Source: Spirochaetae bacterium HGW-Spirochaetae-5 (lineage in GTDB: Bacteria; Spirochaetota; UBA4802; UBA5550). From it: DNA of 52,478 bases. Below, in pieces: positions 1-8,848 of the stretch. Each line of letters begins with the position of its first letter. Within the stretch, counting starts at the first letter, position 1. Under the pieces are notes generated by a model. That model had not been told where the DNA came from, made no database searches, and was given only the letters and a program-made list of their open reading frames with translations. The position numbers and the translations under genes are program-made. The stretch lies in the NCBI GenBank assembly GCA_002839285.1, contig PGXT01000011.1:6059-58536 (forward strand). Reading direction: 5' to 3'.

Positions 1-48
1 GAATATTTCGGGAAAGATCTGGCTGGTGAAATAACAGTAAAGATGTAG
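1..48 (+). CDS. Possible 3' end of a gene cut by the window edge
   Basis: Frame 1 is open from the first base to a TAG at 46-48 and reads as 15 residues ending in GEITVKM. No RBS or start is visible because the left edge cuts it. So short a stretch cannot be assigned to a family, and chance openness is quite possible. Confidence 0.3.
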   Translation, partial: EYFGKDLAGEITVKM

Positions 49-101
49 ACTTTGACTGTGATTTTAATCAGTAATTAAAAATGATATATAGCACCACAAA
101 C

Positions 102-260
102 TTTCCGAACTCACCCCCGGCCCCTCTCTTTGGAAAGAAAAAGAGGGGAGTTTAATACAAAGAATTTATTGTGTTTTTCAGAAGAATGTTTTGTTTTACG
201 AAGCCCCTCTTTTTTTTATCAAAGAGAGGGGCGCGGCAGTAGCCGGGGGTGAGTGTGAAA
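102..260. repeat. Paired-hairpin inverted-repeat element between genes
   Basis: Left arm 110-132 (starts CTCACCCCCGGCCCCTCTC) is mirrored by right arm about 219-253 (ends GCCGGGGGTGAG), with a 10-base insertion in the right arm. Nested inside are two smaller hairpins: cccctct at 121-127 pairs with agagggg at 142-148, and cccctct at 204-210 pairs with agagggg at 224-231. The whole is a non-coding MITE- or REP-like palindromic unit filling the gap between the left edge and the NUDIX gene. Nothing coding is seen here. Confidence 0.6.
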
Positions 261-310
261 AGTTTTAATAAGAAATCATCCGGTCACAGCACTAGACTTT
301 GTGTAGCAAC

Positions 311-1006
311 TCAGGATTTATTCTTCAAATGAGTTATAACATCTTCGGCCTTATGGAAACGGCTTAAAAATTCAAGTGTTTTTATCGTAGGCATTACAAG
401 CTTAATTCTGTTATCACGGTATCTGTTCAGCGCTTCATCCGGTTCTATCCAGTCAAAATCCACAAGCTCATTACCGTCATGTGACGTCTCCTGATTCTCC
501 GGCATAACTGCGGCAAAAAATCTTGTATCATATCGTATATGAAATAGAGGAGGGGTGATCCAGCGGCTGATATAAAAAAAATTATCTGCAGCAGGGGAAA
601 GTCTCTCTTTTGCGAGCATATCCTTAAACAAAAGTTTCTGTGTAAACACTCTCTCTCTGTAATGATTAAATTTCTCTACAGATTCATTATTATTTATAAA
701 AGGGTAATTGCCGGTTTCATCCGATGCAAAGAGTATCCCCGACTCTTCGAATGTCTCTCTGATTCCGCACATTATATACGCATAATACTCTTTTGAATTA
801 TTTTTAAAATCTTTCAGGTTATGATTATTGATCAATTCCGGAAATACGATTTCATAATCCTGCTCATCCAGGGCGCCGCCGGGGAAAACATAATAATCGG
901 GAAGGAATCTGTCCTTGCCGTGTCTTTTCATAAGGAGAACCTCAATATTATTGCCGGTATTCCTTAGTATTGCAACGGTTGCCGCTCTGCGGGGAGATGT
1001 AAACAC
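311..1006 (-). CDS. NUDIX hydrolase (NUDT19-like layout)
   Basis: A 231-residue cytoplasmic NUDIX-fold pyrophosphohydrolase, probably acting on a nucleoside-diphosphate-linked or CoA-like substrate; the substrate cannot be told from sequence. FPGGALDE at about 41-48 and RETFEESG at 83-90 give the split Nudix box, with an insertion of about 30 residues between GG and RE. That insertion is typical of the NUDT19/RP2p-like branch. The start is GTG at 1006-1004, one base after the TGA (1010-1008) of the upstream TPR gene (TGAGGTG), so the two are translationally coupled. The catalytic Glu residues are present. The family call is firm; the function is open. Confidence 0.85.
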   Translation of the reverse strand: MFTSPRRAATVAILRNTGNNIEVLLMKRHGKDRFLPDYYVFPGGALDEQDYEIVFPELINNHNLKDFKNNSKEYYAYIMCGIRETFEESGILFASDETGNYPFINNNESVEKFNHYRERVFTQKLLFKDMLAKERLSPAADNFFYISRWITPPLFHIRYDTRFFAAVMPENQETSHDGNELVDFDWIEPDEALNRYRDNRIKLVMPTIKTLEFLSRFHKAEDVITHLKNKS

Positions 1007-1007
1007 C

Positions 1008-1895
1008 TCAGCTTATTCTCAGTTCTTCAAGAATAGAATCAAAATCGTAACCGAAGTTTTTCTTCACATGCTTTTTTAATGCGGGAAGATTATCCAGCTT
1101 TATCGAAGAGGTATAGGCATTGGCGATTATTTTTTTTATAGCATGAATTGAGCAGATATCTCCATAAGCCATAACTATTTTAAAGGCGTGATCGAAGACA
1201 GATATTGCTTTTTTATACTGGTCATTAAACATGTAGATCCCGCTTATTTCAGTACATGCTTCAAGTATGGTTTTTACATTTGTAGATTCAGATTCGATAT
1301 TATCTTCATATGGCTGGATCTTTATAATCTTCAGATATAGACTCAATGCCGAATTTCTGTCATTCATATTATACTGGTACACATAAGCCAGTCTGTAAAG
1401 TGCAGAGATATATTTATCATTGAGTTCAATGGCGTTATTTAATGCATTGATAACAAAAAGCGGATCTTTTCTGACGGAGAAATTAGCTCCAAGCATAAAC
1501 CATGCTTTCGGTGACATGTTTCTCGCCTTTTTCAGCTCTTCAGCCTTTGACTGCGCCTTGAATTCCTCTTCATTAAGAGCGGATATACGCTTCATGAAAT
1601 TATTCTGAAGTTTGACTGCTTTTTTGATATATTTTTTGTTATCTGAATATCTGATTATTTCGTCAAAAGTCTCAATAGCCAGTTCTTCATATTCCGCTTC
1701 AGATGTGAGAAATGTAAGTCTGTCATATACCTGCGCGGTAAGTAGAATCAGTTCCGGTTCATCATATCCGTGATGTCTCAGCCTGTTTATTATGGCGAGC
1801 GATTCATGAAGCCGGTTCTTTTTGAAAAAATTTACAGCCTCTTTCATGCTCCGTTTGTAGTCTAATCCGATCTTATTGTTATTAATTATATTCAT
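1008..1895 (-). CDS. TPR-like helical repeat protein
   Basis: A 295-residue soluble protein built of repeated amphipathic helix pairs. Recognisable TPR-type units include the stretches around residues 130-195 (AWFMLGANF..., ALYRLAYVYQ) and 205-245 (SGIYMFNDQYKKAISVFDHAF). No signal peptide or membrane segment is seen. It probably serves as a protein-protein scaffold. It is the first gene of a two-gene minus-strand unit with the NUDIX gene, separated by one base. The start is an ATG with a weak GCGGAA upstream. No specific partner can be inferred. Confidence 0.7.
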   Translation of the reverse strand: MNIINNNKIGLDYKRSMKEAVNFFKKNRLHESLAIINRLRHHGYDEPELILLTAQVYDRLTFLTSEAEYEELAIETFDEIIRYSDNKKYIKKAVKLQNNFMKRISALNEEEFKAQSKAEELKKARNMSPKAWFMLGANFSVRKDPLFVINALNNAIELNDKYISALYRLAYVYQYNMNDRNSALSLYLKIIKIQPYEDNIESESTNVKTILEACTEISGIYMFNDQYKKAISVFDHAFKIVMAYGDICSIHAIKKIIANAYTSSIKLDNLPALKKHVKKNFGYDFDSILEELRIS

Positions 1896-2044
1896 TTCCG
1901 CAATTATTTCATTAAACAGTTTTTATTATTACTATTAGAATCGGAAAAAAATGTCTATTACTTGAAATTATCATTGATTAAAAGATAAAAAGTAGGTAAA
2001 ACATTATCAGATCTTCCGTCGAATACGGCGGAGTAATACTGTTT

Positions 2045-2145
2045 TCGCAGGTGCGTATGCTTCGCATACGCTGGACCGGGTGATTACGGGGGCACCGTCC
2101 CCGTAATCACCCGGTCTGACACAGCGCGTAGTGCTGTGTCCTCAA
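2045..2145. repeat. Three-armed palindromic repeat, copy A
   Basis: Three consecutive stem-loops: GCGTATGC 2053-2060 with GCATACGC 2064-2071; an arm of about 18 bp at 2073-2091 with 2099-2116; and GACACAGCGC 2118-2127 with GTGCTGTGTC 2131-2140. The same order of arms recurs at 34561-34690 and, eroded, at 25804-25867, about 39921-40017 and about 48100-48190. No ORF is present. It lies just upstream of the CULT gene. Confidence 0.7.
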
Positions 2146-2179
2146 TATTGAATTTTACAGTTGAAATAGCGATGGGGCT

Positions 2180-2596
2180 ATGGAGTCAATAGAGATTTTA
2201 AAATCAAAACCGCCCCCGGCCGGATATAAAATAGAGGAATTACCGGCTGGAGAGATTTCTGATCAGGAGGAGACTCAGGATCAGATTTGGGTACATTGCC
2301 GGAGCTGCCTGCACAAAATAGCTCTGCAGTCGGATAAAATCAGTATTCTTGACGCTCATAGTCATATCTTCGAAAATCCGGCAGGCATTTTTTATCGTGT
2401 GGTATGCTACCGCAGTGCCCCCGGCACTATTAATATAACGGATTACACCATGGAAAACACATGGTTCCCCGGATGTCTATGGAGTATAACTCTCTGCCGT
2501 TCATGCAGTAATCATCTTGGATGGCATTATATTTCAGGATCGGGAGATTTTTTCGGTTTAATTGCCGACAGACTCACATTGGTATTTATTCATTAA
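2180..2596 (+). CDS. CULT-domain protein (cereblon thalidomide-binding-domain-like)
   Basis: A 138-residue single-domain protein without signal peptide. It shows the CULT (beta-tent) pattern: zinc cysteines C40-x2-C43 and C106-x2-C109, ENPAG at 65-69, and the cage motif TWFPG with W95, W101 and W115. The cage spacings (6 and 14) and the 6-residue gap from the last Cys to W115 equal those of human cereblon W380, W386, W400 and C394 as I remember them. The cereblon F402 position is Tyr117 and the H378 position is Asn93. In known family members the three-Trp pocket binds cyclic imides (thalidomide-type, and C-terminal cyclic imides on proteins); the bacterial role is not established. The gene stands alone between repeats. 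The start ATG follows GGGG closely and is the only good candidate. Confidence 0.9.
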   Translation: MESIEILKSKPPPAGYKIEELPAGEISDQEETQDQIWVHCRSCLHKIALQSDKISILDAHSHIFENPAGIFYRVVCYRSAPGTINITDYTMENTWFPGCLWSITLCRSCSNHLGWHYISGSGDFFGLIADRLTLVFIH

Positions 2597-2949
2597 CTTT
2601 TATGAAGTAAGAAAACTCTATTATCCTCGCCGCTTTCTGTGATGGGGATATGTAATTTCTGTTCTTTACTTTAAAAACTTTAGCAGTTTACGAAATGATT
2701 AGAACAGTGTCATTGCGAACGAAGTGAAGCAATCTGTTTTTGGAACATTTTTAATCATATAAAACAGATAATTTATAAACAGGCTGCCGAGGCATTTCAT
2801 GTCTCACAGTGACTATTTACTAATTCAATCGTAAAATGATATAGATTAATGAACAATTATTATAAAAATAGCAGGTATATTTTTTACACTGCTGACCGGG
2901 CGGGTATGTTAATATTCACCCTGAGAACTAAAGGGGTTCAGACATAATA
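2597..2949. other. Intergenic region with eroded dispersed repeats
   Basis: No credible ORF. It holds a degenerate GC hairpin (cctcgccgc...gatgggga, about 2624-2651) related to the copies at 23557-23590 and 34727-34755. It also holds a short repeat remnant at 2708-2736 (CATTGCGAACGAAGTGAAG), a sequence type I know as a dispersed repeat in many environmental genomes. The 3' end carries the likely promoter of the glycosyltransferase gene. Confidence 0.5.
2883..2910 (+). promoter_or_regulatory. Candidate sigma70-type promoter for the GT4 gene
   Basis: TTTACA at 2883-2888, 16-bp spacer, TATGTT at 2905-2910, about 40 bp upstream of the ATG. Found by eye only. Confidence 0.35.
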
Positions 2950-4116
2950 ATGATTAAAGATGAGAAAAAACTAAAAATTCTTATTATAAATTACGAGTTC
3001 CCGCCGCTTGGCGGCGGCGGCGGTGTTGCATCTTATGACCTTGCTCTTGAATGGGGAAAAAAAGGACAGGTCGATGTTTTGACTTCTGGGTATTCAGGTC
3101 TGGATTCCATTGAAAAAGTAAGCGGAATTAATATTTACAGATCGAGAATTTTTTTCAGAAAATCGAGAGATGCAGCAACTTTCCTGTCAATGCTCTCCTT
3201 TCTTGTAACGGGATTTATAACCGGATTCAGTCTCTGCCGTAAAAACAGATATGATGTGATAAATACTCACTTTGCAGTCCCTTCCGGGCCGCTTGGTTAT
3301 ATACTGGGGAGGCTCTTCCGCATACCCAATGTACTCTCTCTTCACGGTGGTGATATTTATGATCCGAGCAAAAAGATGTCCCCTCACGATAGCGCTATAT
3401 TCAGCAGAGTAGTAAAATTCATCTTAAACAGAGCGGATAGAATAGTAGCTCAATCGACAAATACAAGAGATAATACAATTAAATACTACAGCCCTGTTAA
3501 GGATGTGGAGATAATTCCGCTGGCCTTCCATCCCCCTGTTATACCCCGTGTTACAAGGGAGAGACTGGGACTTGATAAGGATAGTTTTTACTTCATAGCA
3601 ATAGGGCGCCTGGTAAAGCGTAAAGCATTTGACACAATACTTCATGCTTTGTCCGGGATTAAAAATAAAAAAATCAAACTTCTTATTTTGGGAGATGGTC
3701 CCGAGATGGAATATCTCAGGGATTTAACATCTACACTTAATATTACCGACAGAGTGCAGTTTCCCGGTTATGTTACTGATGATGAGAAGTACAGCTATCT
3801 TAATAATGCAGATGCATTTATACTTACATCTCTCCATGAAGGATTTGGAATTGTTTTCATGGAGGCGATGTTTACCGGGCTCCCCATAGTATGCACAAAT
3901 CATGGAGGGCAGACCGATTTTCTCACTCATAACGAAAATGCACTTCTGCTCAATGTAGGTGATGTTGAAACATGCAGAAAATACATGATGAAGGTTAACA
4001 CCGACACTGCATTATATAAACTCATGGCAAAGAATAACAGGAAAAAAGTGAAGGATTTTTACGCAGAGAATATAGCGGCTGAATATTTAAAAATTTTTAA
4101 TGAGATCAAGAAATAA
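2950..4116 (+). CDS. Glycosyltransferase family 4 (GT-B fold)
   Basis: A 388-residue cytoplasmic or membrane-associated glycosyltransferase that would move a sugar from a nucleotide-sugar donor to an envelope glycan or lipid. The N-terminal half has the glycine-rich acceptor-side loop (FPPLGGGGGVASY, about 17-29). The C-terminal half has the donor site: AIGRLVKRKAFD at about 217-228 and HEGFGIVFMEAM at about 297-308, which is the E-x7-E signature of GT4 enzymes. The length is normal. It ends 3 bp before the OmpR-like regulator, so the two are probably co-transcribed. Acceptor and donor cannot be told. Confidence 0.88.
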   Translation: MIKDEKKLKILIINYEFPPLGGGGGVASYDLALEWGKKGQVDVLTSGYSGLDSIEKVSGINIYRSRIFFRKSRDAATFLSMLSFLVTGFITGFSLCRKNRYDVINTHFAVPSGPLGYILGRLFRIPNVLSLHGGDIYDPSKKMSPHDSAIFSRVVKFILNRADRIVAQSTNTRDNTIKYYSPVKDVEIIPLAFHPPVIPRVTRERLGLDKDSFYFIAIGRLVKRKAFDTILHALSGIKNKKIKLLILGDGPEMEYLRDLTSTLNITDRVQFPGYVTDDEKYSYLNNADAFILTSLHEGFGIVFMEAMFTGLPIVCTNHGGQTDFLTHNENALLLNVGDVETCRKYMMKVNTDTALYKLMAKNNRKKVKDFYAENIAAEYLKIFNEIKK

Positions 4117-4119
4117 ATT

Positions 4120-4770
4120 ATGAAAATTAATATCGGTCTTGTAACAAGAAACAGCGAGATTGCAGATGATCTGAAGAGCAATATCCCTGAATTTGAACTC
4201 TCTATTTATAAAAATATTGAATCACTTTCCAGAGACAGCTGTTCACTCTTTATAATTGATTATGAGGAGATGGGATCGTCTGACTCGACGCAGTTTTATC
4301 TCTCACGCCTGCGGAAAAAAATTCTTGATATACCGGTTCTTCTTGTACTCCGGGTTAACACTGTTCCTGAACTCGATTCGACCTGGTTTTTCAATGATTT
4401 TATTCTTTATCCATTCCGGAAAGGTGAGGTTAAAGCCAGGCTGAGCAGAATCCTTACTGGAGTCCCCGAGGATAATGAAGAGATCTCTATAGGAAATCTT
4501 AAAATAAACACTAAAGAATATGTAGTTTATATGAATGAAGAAAAACTGGATCTTACATATAAGGAGTTTGAGCTTCTGAGACTGTTTCTCGAAAACCGCG
4601 GCGTGGTTTTTTCCCGGAAGGATGTTTTAAGCAGAATATGGGGCATGGAGTATATAGGGGGTACACGGACGGTGGATGTTCATATCAGGAGACTCCGGAG
4701 TAAAATCGGAGACGATTTTAACTCTATAATAGAAACAGTCCGGAATGTCGGATATAAGTGCAGAGAGTAG
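4120..4770 (+). CDS. OmpR/PhoB-type DNA-binding regulator with degenerate receiver
   Basis: 216 residues: receiver-like fold at about 1-112 and winged helix-turn-helix at about 122-215 (LTYKEFELLRLFLENRG, then TVDVHIRRLRSKIG and the wing NVGYKCRE). The receiver keeps one candidate phosphorylation residue (D47 in LFIIDYEE). It lacks the N-terminal acidic pair (VTRN at 8-11), and the conserved Lys of KPF is Tyr97 (LYPF). It may therefore work without phosphorylation, like known atypical OmpR-family regulators. No histidine kinase gene is adjacent. It follows the glycosyltransferase by 3 bp; targets are unknown. Confidence 0.82.
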   Translation: MKINIGLVTRNSEIADDLKSNIPEFELSIYKNIESLSRDSCSLFIIDYEEMGSSDSTQFYLSRLRKKILDIPVLLVLRVNTVPELDSTWFFNDFILYPFRKGEVKARLSRILTGVPEDNEEISIGNLKINTKEYVVYMNEEKLDLTYKEFELLRLFLENRGVVFSRKDVLSRIWGMEYIGGTRTVDVHIRRLRSKIGDDFNSIIETVRNVGYKCRE

Positions 4771-4827
4771 GTCTGCGTATCACAAATCGTCATCGGATAA
4801 AAATCTTTACTCCATATATGTTTGTAT

Positions 4828-4856
4828 TTGACAAAGTTCCCGACTTTGTATTATGT
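4828..4856 (+). promoter_or_regulatory. Candidate promoter of the Yej-type importer operon
   Basis: A perfect -35 TTGACA (4828-4833) is followed by TATTAT (15-bp spacer) or TTATGT (17-bp spacer, 4851-4856). A short hairpin, ACAAAGT (4831-4837) with ACTTTGT (4843-4849), overlaps the spacer and could mark the end of the upstream unit or an operator. Confidence 0.4.
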
Positions 4857-4888
4857 CGTATTATAAATTATGAAAAACAGAATAGTAT

Positions 4889-5902
4889 ATGTCGACCTAT
4901 ATAATTAGAAGATTACTTTTAATAATACCAACATTCATCGGTATAACTCTTATGGTATTTGCCATAACGAGAATGGTCCCCGGCGGCCCCATTGAGCGAA
5001 TGATTGCCGAGGCTCAGCAGTCATCGGCATCGCGAGGCTTTAACAGAATGAACTCAAATCCCCTGTCAGCTGTTCAGCTTGAAGAGCTGAAAAAGTACTA
5101 CGGATTTGATAAACCTGTGATAATCAGTTACGGAGAATGGCTGGGGAGTGTTCTGGTTCTCGATCTCGGTAATTCGACCAGGTATTATGAACCGGTATGG
5201 GATCTTATAAGGAGCAAGCTCCCTGTCTCTCTTTTCTACGGTATTATGGCAATGATTCTTACATATTCAATATGTATCCCCCTTGGAGTGCTCAAAGCTC
5301 TCCGTCATAAAACAACTCTCGACAACCTTACTTCTGTAATTGTTTTTATAGGATATGCCATTCCCAACTATGTTGTCGCTATTATTTTATTAATTACTTT
5401 CTCATCCTGGCTCGATATTTTTCCTCTCGGAGGATTTACCGGCAGCAATTTTCATGAGCTGACCTTCGGCGGTAAGATCATAGATGTACTCTATCATGCG
5501 GTGCTGCCACTTACGGCATATATGGCGGGGAGTTTTGCCGTTATGACTTTTATGATGAAGAACTCACTCCTTGATTATCTTGCATCAGATTTCATGAGGA
5601 CTGCAATAGCAAAAGGGGCGAGTTATAAACAGGCCGTATTCAGGCACGCATTCCGCAACAGTCTTATTCCGCTTGCTACACACTTCGGCAACAATATTTC
5701 AATTATTCTCACCGGTTCATATCTCATAGAAAAGATATTCAATATTGACGGGATTGGCCTTCTGGGCCTTGAATCGGTAGTTGAGAGAGATTATCCCACT
5801 GTTCTTGGAATACTGGTGATCTCATCGCTTCTGTTTATGATTGGTAATATCCTCTCGGACATATGTGTTGCCCTGGTCGATCCCAGAGTGAAATTTGAGT
5901 AG
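4889..5902 (+). CDS. yejB: Peptide ABC transporter permease, YejB-like
   Basis: A 337-residue inner-membrane permease of the DppB/OppB class. The N-terminus RRLLLIIPTFIG followed by MVPGGPIERM fits the YejB branch. About six hydrophobic segments follow, with the cytoplasmic coupling (EAA-like) loop AKGASYKQAVFRHAFRNS at about 246-263. It pairs with the next gene to form the channel of a peptide (microcin C-like or cell-wall peptide) importer. It is the first gene of the operon, 7 bp before yejE. Confidence 0.88.
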   Translation: MSTYIIRRLLLIIPTFIGITLMVFAITRMVPGGPIERMIAEAQQSSASRGFNRMNSNPLSAVQLEELKKYYGFDKPVIISYGEWLGSVLVLDLGNSTRYYEPVWDLIRSKLPVSLFYGIMAMILTYSICIPLGVLKALRHKTTLDNLTSVIVFIGYAIPNYVVAIILLITFSSWLDIFPLGGFTGSNFHELTFGGKIIDVLYHAVLPLTAYMAGSFAVMTFMMKNSLLDYLASDFMRTAIAKGASYKQAVFRHAFRNSLIPLATHFGNNISIILTGSYLIEKIFNIDGIGLLGLESVVERDYPTVLGILVISSLLFMIGNILSDICVALVDPRVKFE

Positions 5903-5909
5903 ATGAAAA

Positions 5910-6959
5910 ATGATAAAAATAAATCCGCTTACAATTAATAAATTCAGAAGATTCAGGAGCATCAAACGGGGTTATTACTCCTGCATCATTCTTGCAGTGT
6001 TTATTCTGATCTCACTTGCGGGTGAACTCCTGGTTAACAGCAGAGCACTGGTTGTAAGATATAACGGGGAGTACTATTTCCCCACATACGGTTCAATTAT
6101 TCCCGGGAAAAGTTTCGGTCTGGATTATCACTATGAAACGAATTACCGTGAGCTTAAAAAAGTATTCGAAAACAGCGGTACCGGTAATTTTGTAATTCTC
6201 CCTCCGGTTCCCTATAACCCCTATGAAACTGAAATTAAAAAAGATTCATATCCCCCACTGCCGCCGTCAATTAAAGACAGGCATTATCTAGGAACAGATA
6301 AAACCGGCAGGGATGTTGCCGCAAGACTTTTGTACGGCTTCAGAATTGCAATATTCTTTTCCCTCATACTTCTGGTGTTCCAGTACGCGATCGGTGTAAC
6401 CATCGGATGTTTTATGGGTTACCTGGGTGGACGTTTTGACCTGGTCTTTCAGCGGATTATTGAGATATGGAATAATATACCCTTTCTTTATGCGATAATC
6501 ATTGTCTCTTCAATTATTATCCCGAGCTTTTTATCTCTTCTGGGGATAATGATTTTCTTCGGCTGGATTGGAATTACATGGTATGTAAGAACTGCTACAT
6601 ATCGGGAGAGAGAACGTGAGTATGTCCTTGCAGCAAGAGCTCTCGGCGCATCAACATCAAGAATAATAATGATCCATATAATTCCTAATATTATATCTAT
6701 AATAATAACTTTTATCCCCTTTTCGGTTGCCGGGGGGATTACTGCTCTTACAGCTCTCGATTTTCTCGGATTCGGTCTTGCTCCCCCTACGCCAAGCTGG
6801 GGCCAGCTTCTTTCTGAAGCTTCAGAGTTTAATATAAAAGCTCCATGGATCGGAGCCTCGGTTATCACTTCAATGATTGCTGTTCTTACAATGGTCACGT
6901 TTATTGGTGAGGCTGTCAGAGAATCATTTGATCCGAAAATGTTTACAACATATGAATAA
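5910..6959 (+). CDS. yejE: Peptide ABC transporter permease, YejE-like
   Basis: 349 residues. After one N-terminal membrane segment there is a long periplasmic insert (about 48-125) with VRYNGEYYFP and PYNPYET, a hallmark of YejE compared with ordinary OppC. Then LGTDKTGRDVAARLLYG precedes the five-helix permease domain and the coupling loop ARALGASTSRIIMIHIIPN at about 242-260. It is the partner of YejB. Confidence 0.88.
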   Translation: MIKINPLTINKFRRFRSIKRGYYSCIILAVFILISLAGELLVNSRALVVRYNGEYYFPTYGSIIPGKSFGLDYHYETNYRELKKVFENSGTGNFVILPPVPYNPYETEIKKDSYPPLPPSIKDRHYLGTDKTGRDVAARLLYGFRIAIFFSLILLVFQYAIGVTIGCFMGYLGGRFDLVFQRIIEIWNNIPFLYAIIIVSSIIIPSFLSLLGIMIFFGWIGITWYVRTATYREREREYVLAARALGASTSRIIMIHIIPNIISIIITFIPFSVAGGITALTALDFLGFGLAPPTPSWGQLLSEASEFNIKAPWIGASVITSMIAVLTMVTFIGEAVRESFDPKMFTTYE

Positions 6960-6970
6960 CGGGGGATAAA

Positions 6971-8845
6971 ATGTCCGGAATAAAATTATACTCATTCAAG
7001 ATGTTTCTATTGATCAGCATTATGCTGATTCTTTCTATATTTTCAGCCTGCGGTAAAAATGCCGATGAAGCTCTGTCTGACGGGCCTGATGAATCTGTCA
7101 GTCTCGATTATACAGTCCATCCGGTTACCGAAAATCTCAAGTGGATCACAAATAATGATGAGCCTCTCATCGCCTCTCCAAAAGCTAAAAAAGGGGGGAC
7201 TATAAATAAGTATATACTCTCCTTTCCTCTTACTTTCAGAACCGTGGGGCCCGATTCAAATTCATCAACAAGATCGTATTTTCTTGACAATCACCTTGGT
7301 CTATTGAGCTACCACAACAATACAGAAAAGATTCTACCCGAGCTTGCCACTCACTGGGCCTATGGAAAAGATGGAAAAACCATGTATTTTAAAATCCATC
7401 CCGATGCAGTCTGGTCAGATGGTGCACCGGTTACTGCCGATGATTTTATTTTTGCTTTTGAATTCATGTTGTCAAAACATATACAATCGCCGTTTCACAA
7501 TGAGATGTACGCCAAGGAATATGAAAAGATAACCAAGCATGGGGATAAACTCATATCTATAACCGCATCAAAGAAGGTTCCCGATCTATGGTATTATCTG
7601 AATATGCAGCCTAAACCGAAACACTTCTACGGAAAAATAAACAAGAATTACGTAACAGAATATAACTGGAAAGTTGAGCCTAACACCGGTCCTTATGTTT
7701 TAAAAGATTTTTCAAAGGGTAAATATCTTCTCTTCGAGCGGAATAAAAACTGGTGGGCAAAAGATCTCAGATACAACGTAAACAGGTTCAATGTCGATTT
7801 TATCAGAATCTCGGTTATAAGAGATGAGAACGTTGCATTTGAACATTTCAAAAAGGGACTTATAGATTCAATTGATGCAACCCGCCCGGAAATCTGGTAT
7901 GAAAAGGGTAATGAAGATGTTTTCAAATCCGGTTACGCGAATAAAATAGTCTTTTATAATCAGGCGAAGAGGCCTACACCGGGACTATACCTTAATCTTG
8001 ACAAGGAGATCTTCAAGGATAAAAATCTCAGACTGGCTCTTGCACACGCAATCAATTTTGATAAAGTTAACTCCCAGATTATGAGGAATGATGCAACGCG
8101 TCTGAATACATGTTTTGAAGGGTATGGCGAATATACCAATAAAGAGATCAGAGCAAGAGAGTTTGATATTAAAAAATCTGAATCATATATGAAAGCTTCA
8201 GGATGGAAAAGGGGCGCCGACGGCATATGGGAGAAGGGGGACAGCAGATTTTCTGTAACACTCACATACGGAAGAGAACTCTTTACTCCCCGTGTAATAA
8301 TCTATCAGGAGGAGGCGAAGAAGGCCGGAATAGATCTGAAGCTTGAACTTCTTGATCCCAGCACATGGTATAAAAAAGTATCCGAGAAGAAACATGATAT
8401 AACCTATCTTACTTTTTCAACAGGATTCAGACCGGAACCGTGGCAGCACTTCCATTCCGAGAATGCCCATAAGGCACAGACTAACAATATAACAAATATA
8501 GACGACCCGGAAATGGACCGGATGATAGATAAATACCGTAATTCAATAAACGAGAAGGAACGGATGGAGCTCTCAAGAAAGATTCAGAAAAAGGTCCACG
8601 ATTCAGCTTCATGGATCCCGCTGGATGTCATCCCTTTCTTCAGGGAGTTCCACTGGAGATGGCTGCAGTTTCCGGAAATTCCCGGAGATAAGGATACCGG
8701 AGATATATTTGATAATCCGGCCGGAGCGGGTCTTTTCTGGATAGATGAAGATATAAAGAAAGAGACACTTGATGCAGTAAAATCGAATAAAACTTTTGAA
8801 CCTGTAACAAAGATTATAACAAAGTATAAGCAGGGCAGCAGATAA
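6971..8845 (+). CDS. yejA: Solute-binding lipoprotein of the Yej/Opp importer (SBP_bac_5)
   Basis: 624 residues. The signal sequence ends in the lipobox FSAC (Cys26 by eye), so it is a lipid-anchored periplasmic receptor. The family-5 solute-binding fold is shown by LATHWAYGKDGKTMYFKIHPDAVWSDG in two pieces (about 119-131 and 132-151), TADDFIFAFEFM, and the central AHAINFDKVN segment. The length and the C-terminal RWLQFPE region fit YejA-like proteins rather than short OppA variants. GGGGG just before the ATG is a good RBS. It would deliver short peptides to YejBE. Confidence 0.85.
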   Translation: MSGIKLYSFKMFLLISIMLILSIFSACGKNADEALSDGPDESVSLDYTVHPVTENLKWITNNDEPLIASPKAKKGGTINKYILSFPLTFRTVGPDSNSSTRSYFLDNHLGLLSYHNNTEKILPELATHWAYGKDGKTMYFKIHPDAVWSDGAPVTADDFIFAFEFMLSKHIQSPFHNEMYAKEYEKITKHGDKLISITASKKVPDLWYYLNMQPKPKHFYGKINKNYVTEYNWKVEPNTGPYVLKDFSKGKYLLFERNKNWWAKDLRYNVNRFNVDFIRISVIRDENVAFEHFKKGLIDSIDATRPEIWYEKGNEDVFKSGYANKIVFYNQAKRPTPGLYLNLDKEIFKDKNLRLALAHAINFDKVNSQIMRNDATRLNTCFEGYGEYTNKEIRAREFDIKKSESYMKASGWKRGADGIWEKGDSRFSVTLTYGRELFTPRVIIYQEEAKKAGIDLKLELLDPSTWYKKVSEKKHDITYLTFSTGFRPEPWQHFHSENAHKAQTNNITNIDDPEMDRMIDKYRNSINEKERMELSRKIQKKVHDSASWIPLDVIPFFREFHWRWLQFPEIPGDKDTGDIFDNPAGAGLFWIDEDIKKETLDAVKSNKTFEPVTKIITKYKQGSR

Positions 8846-8848
8846 TAG

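Noticed and set aside
6488-6898. Minus-strand 136-residue frame inside yejE
   Set aside because: Shadow of the permease gene; no RBS and improbable composition.
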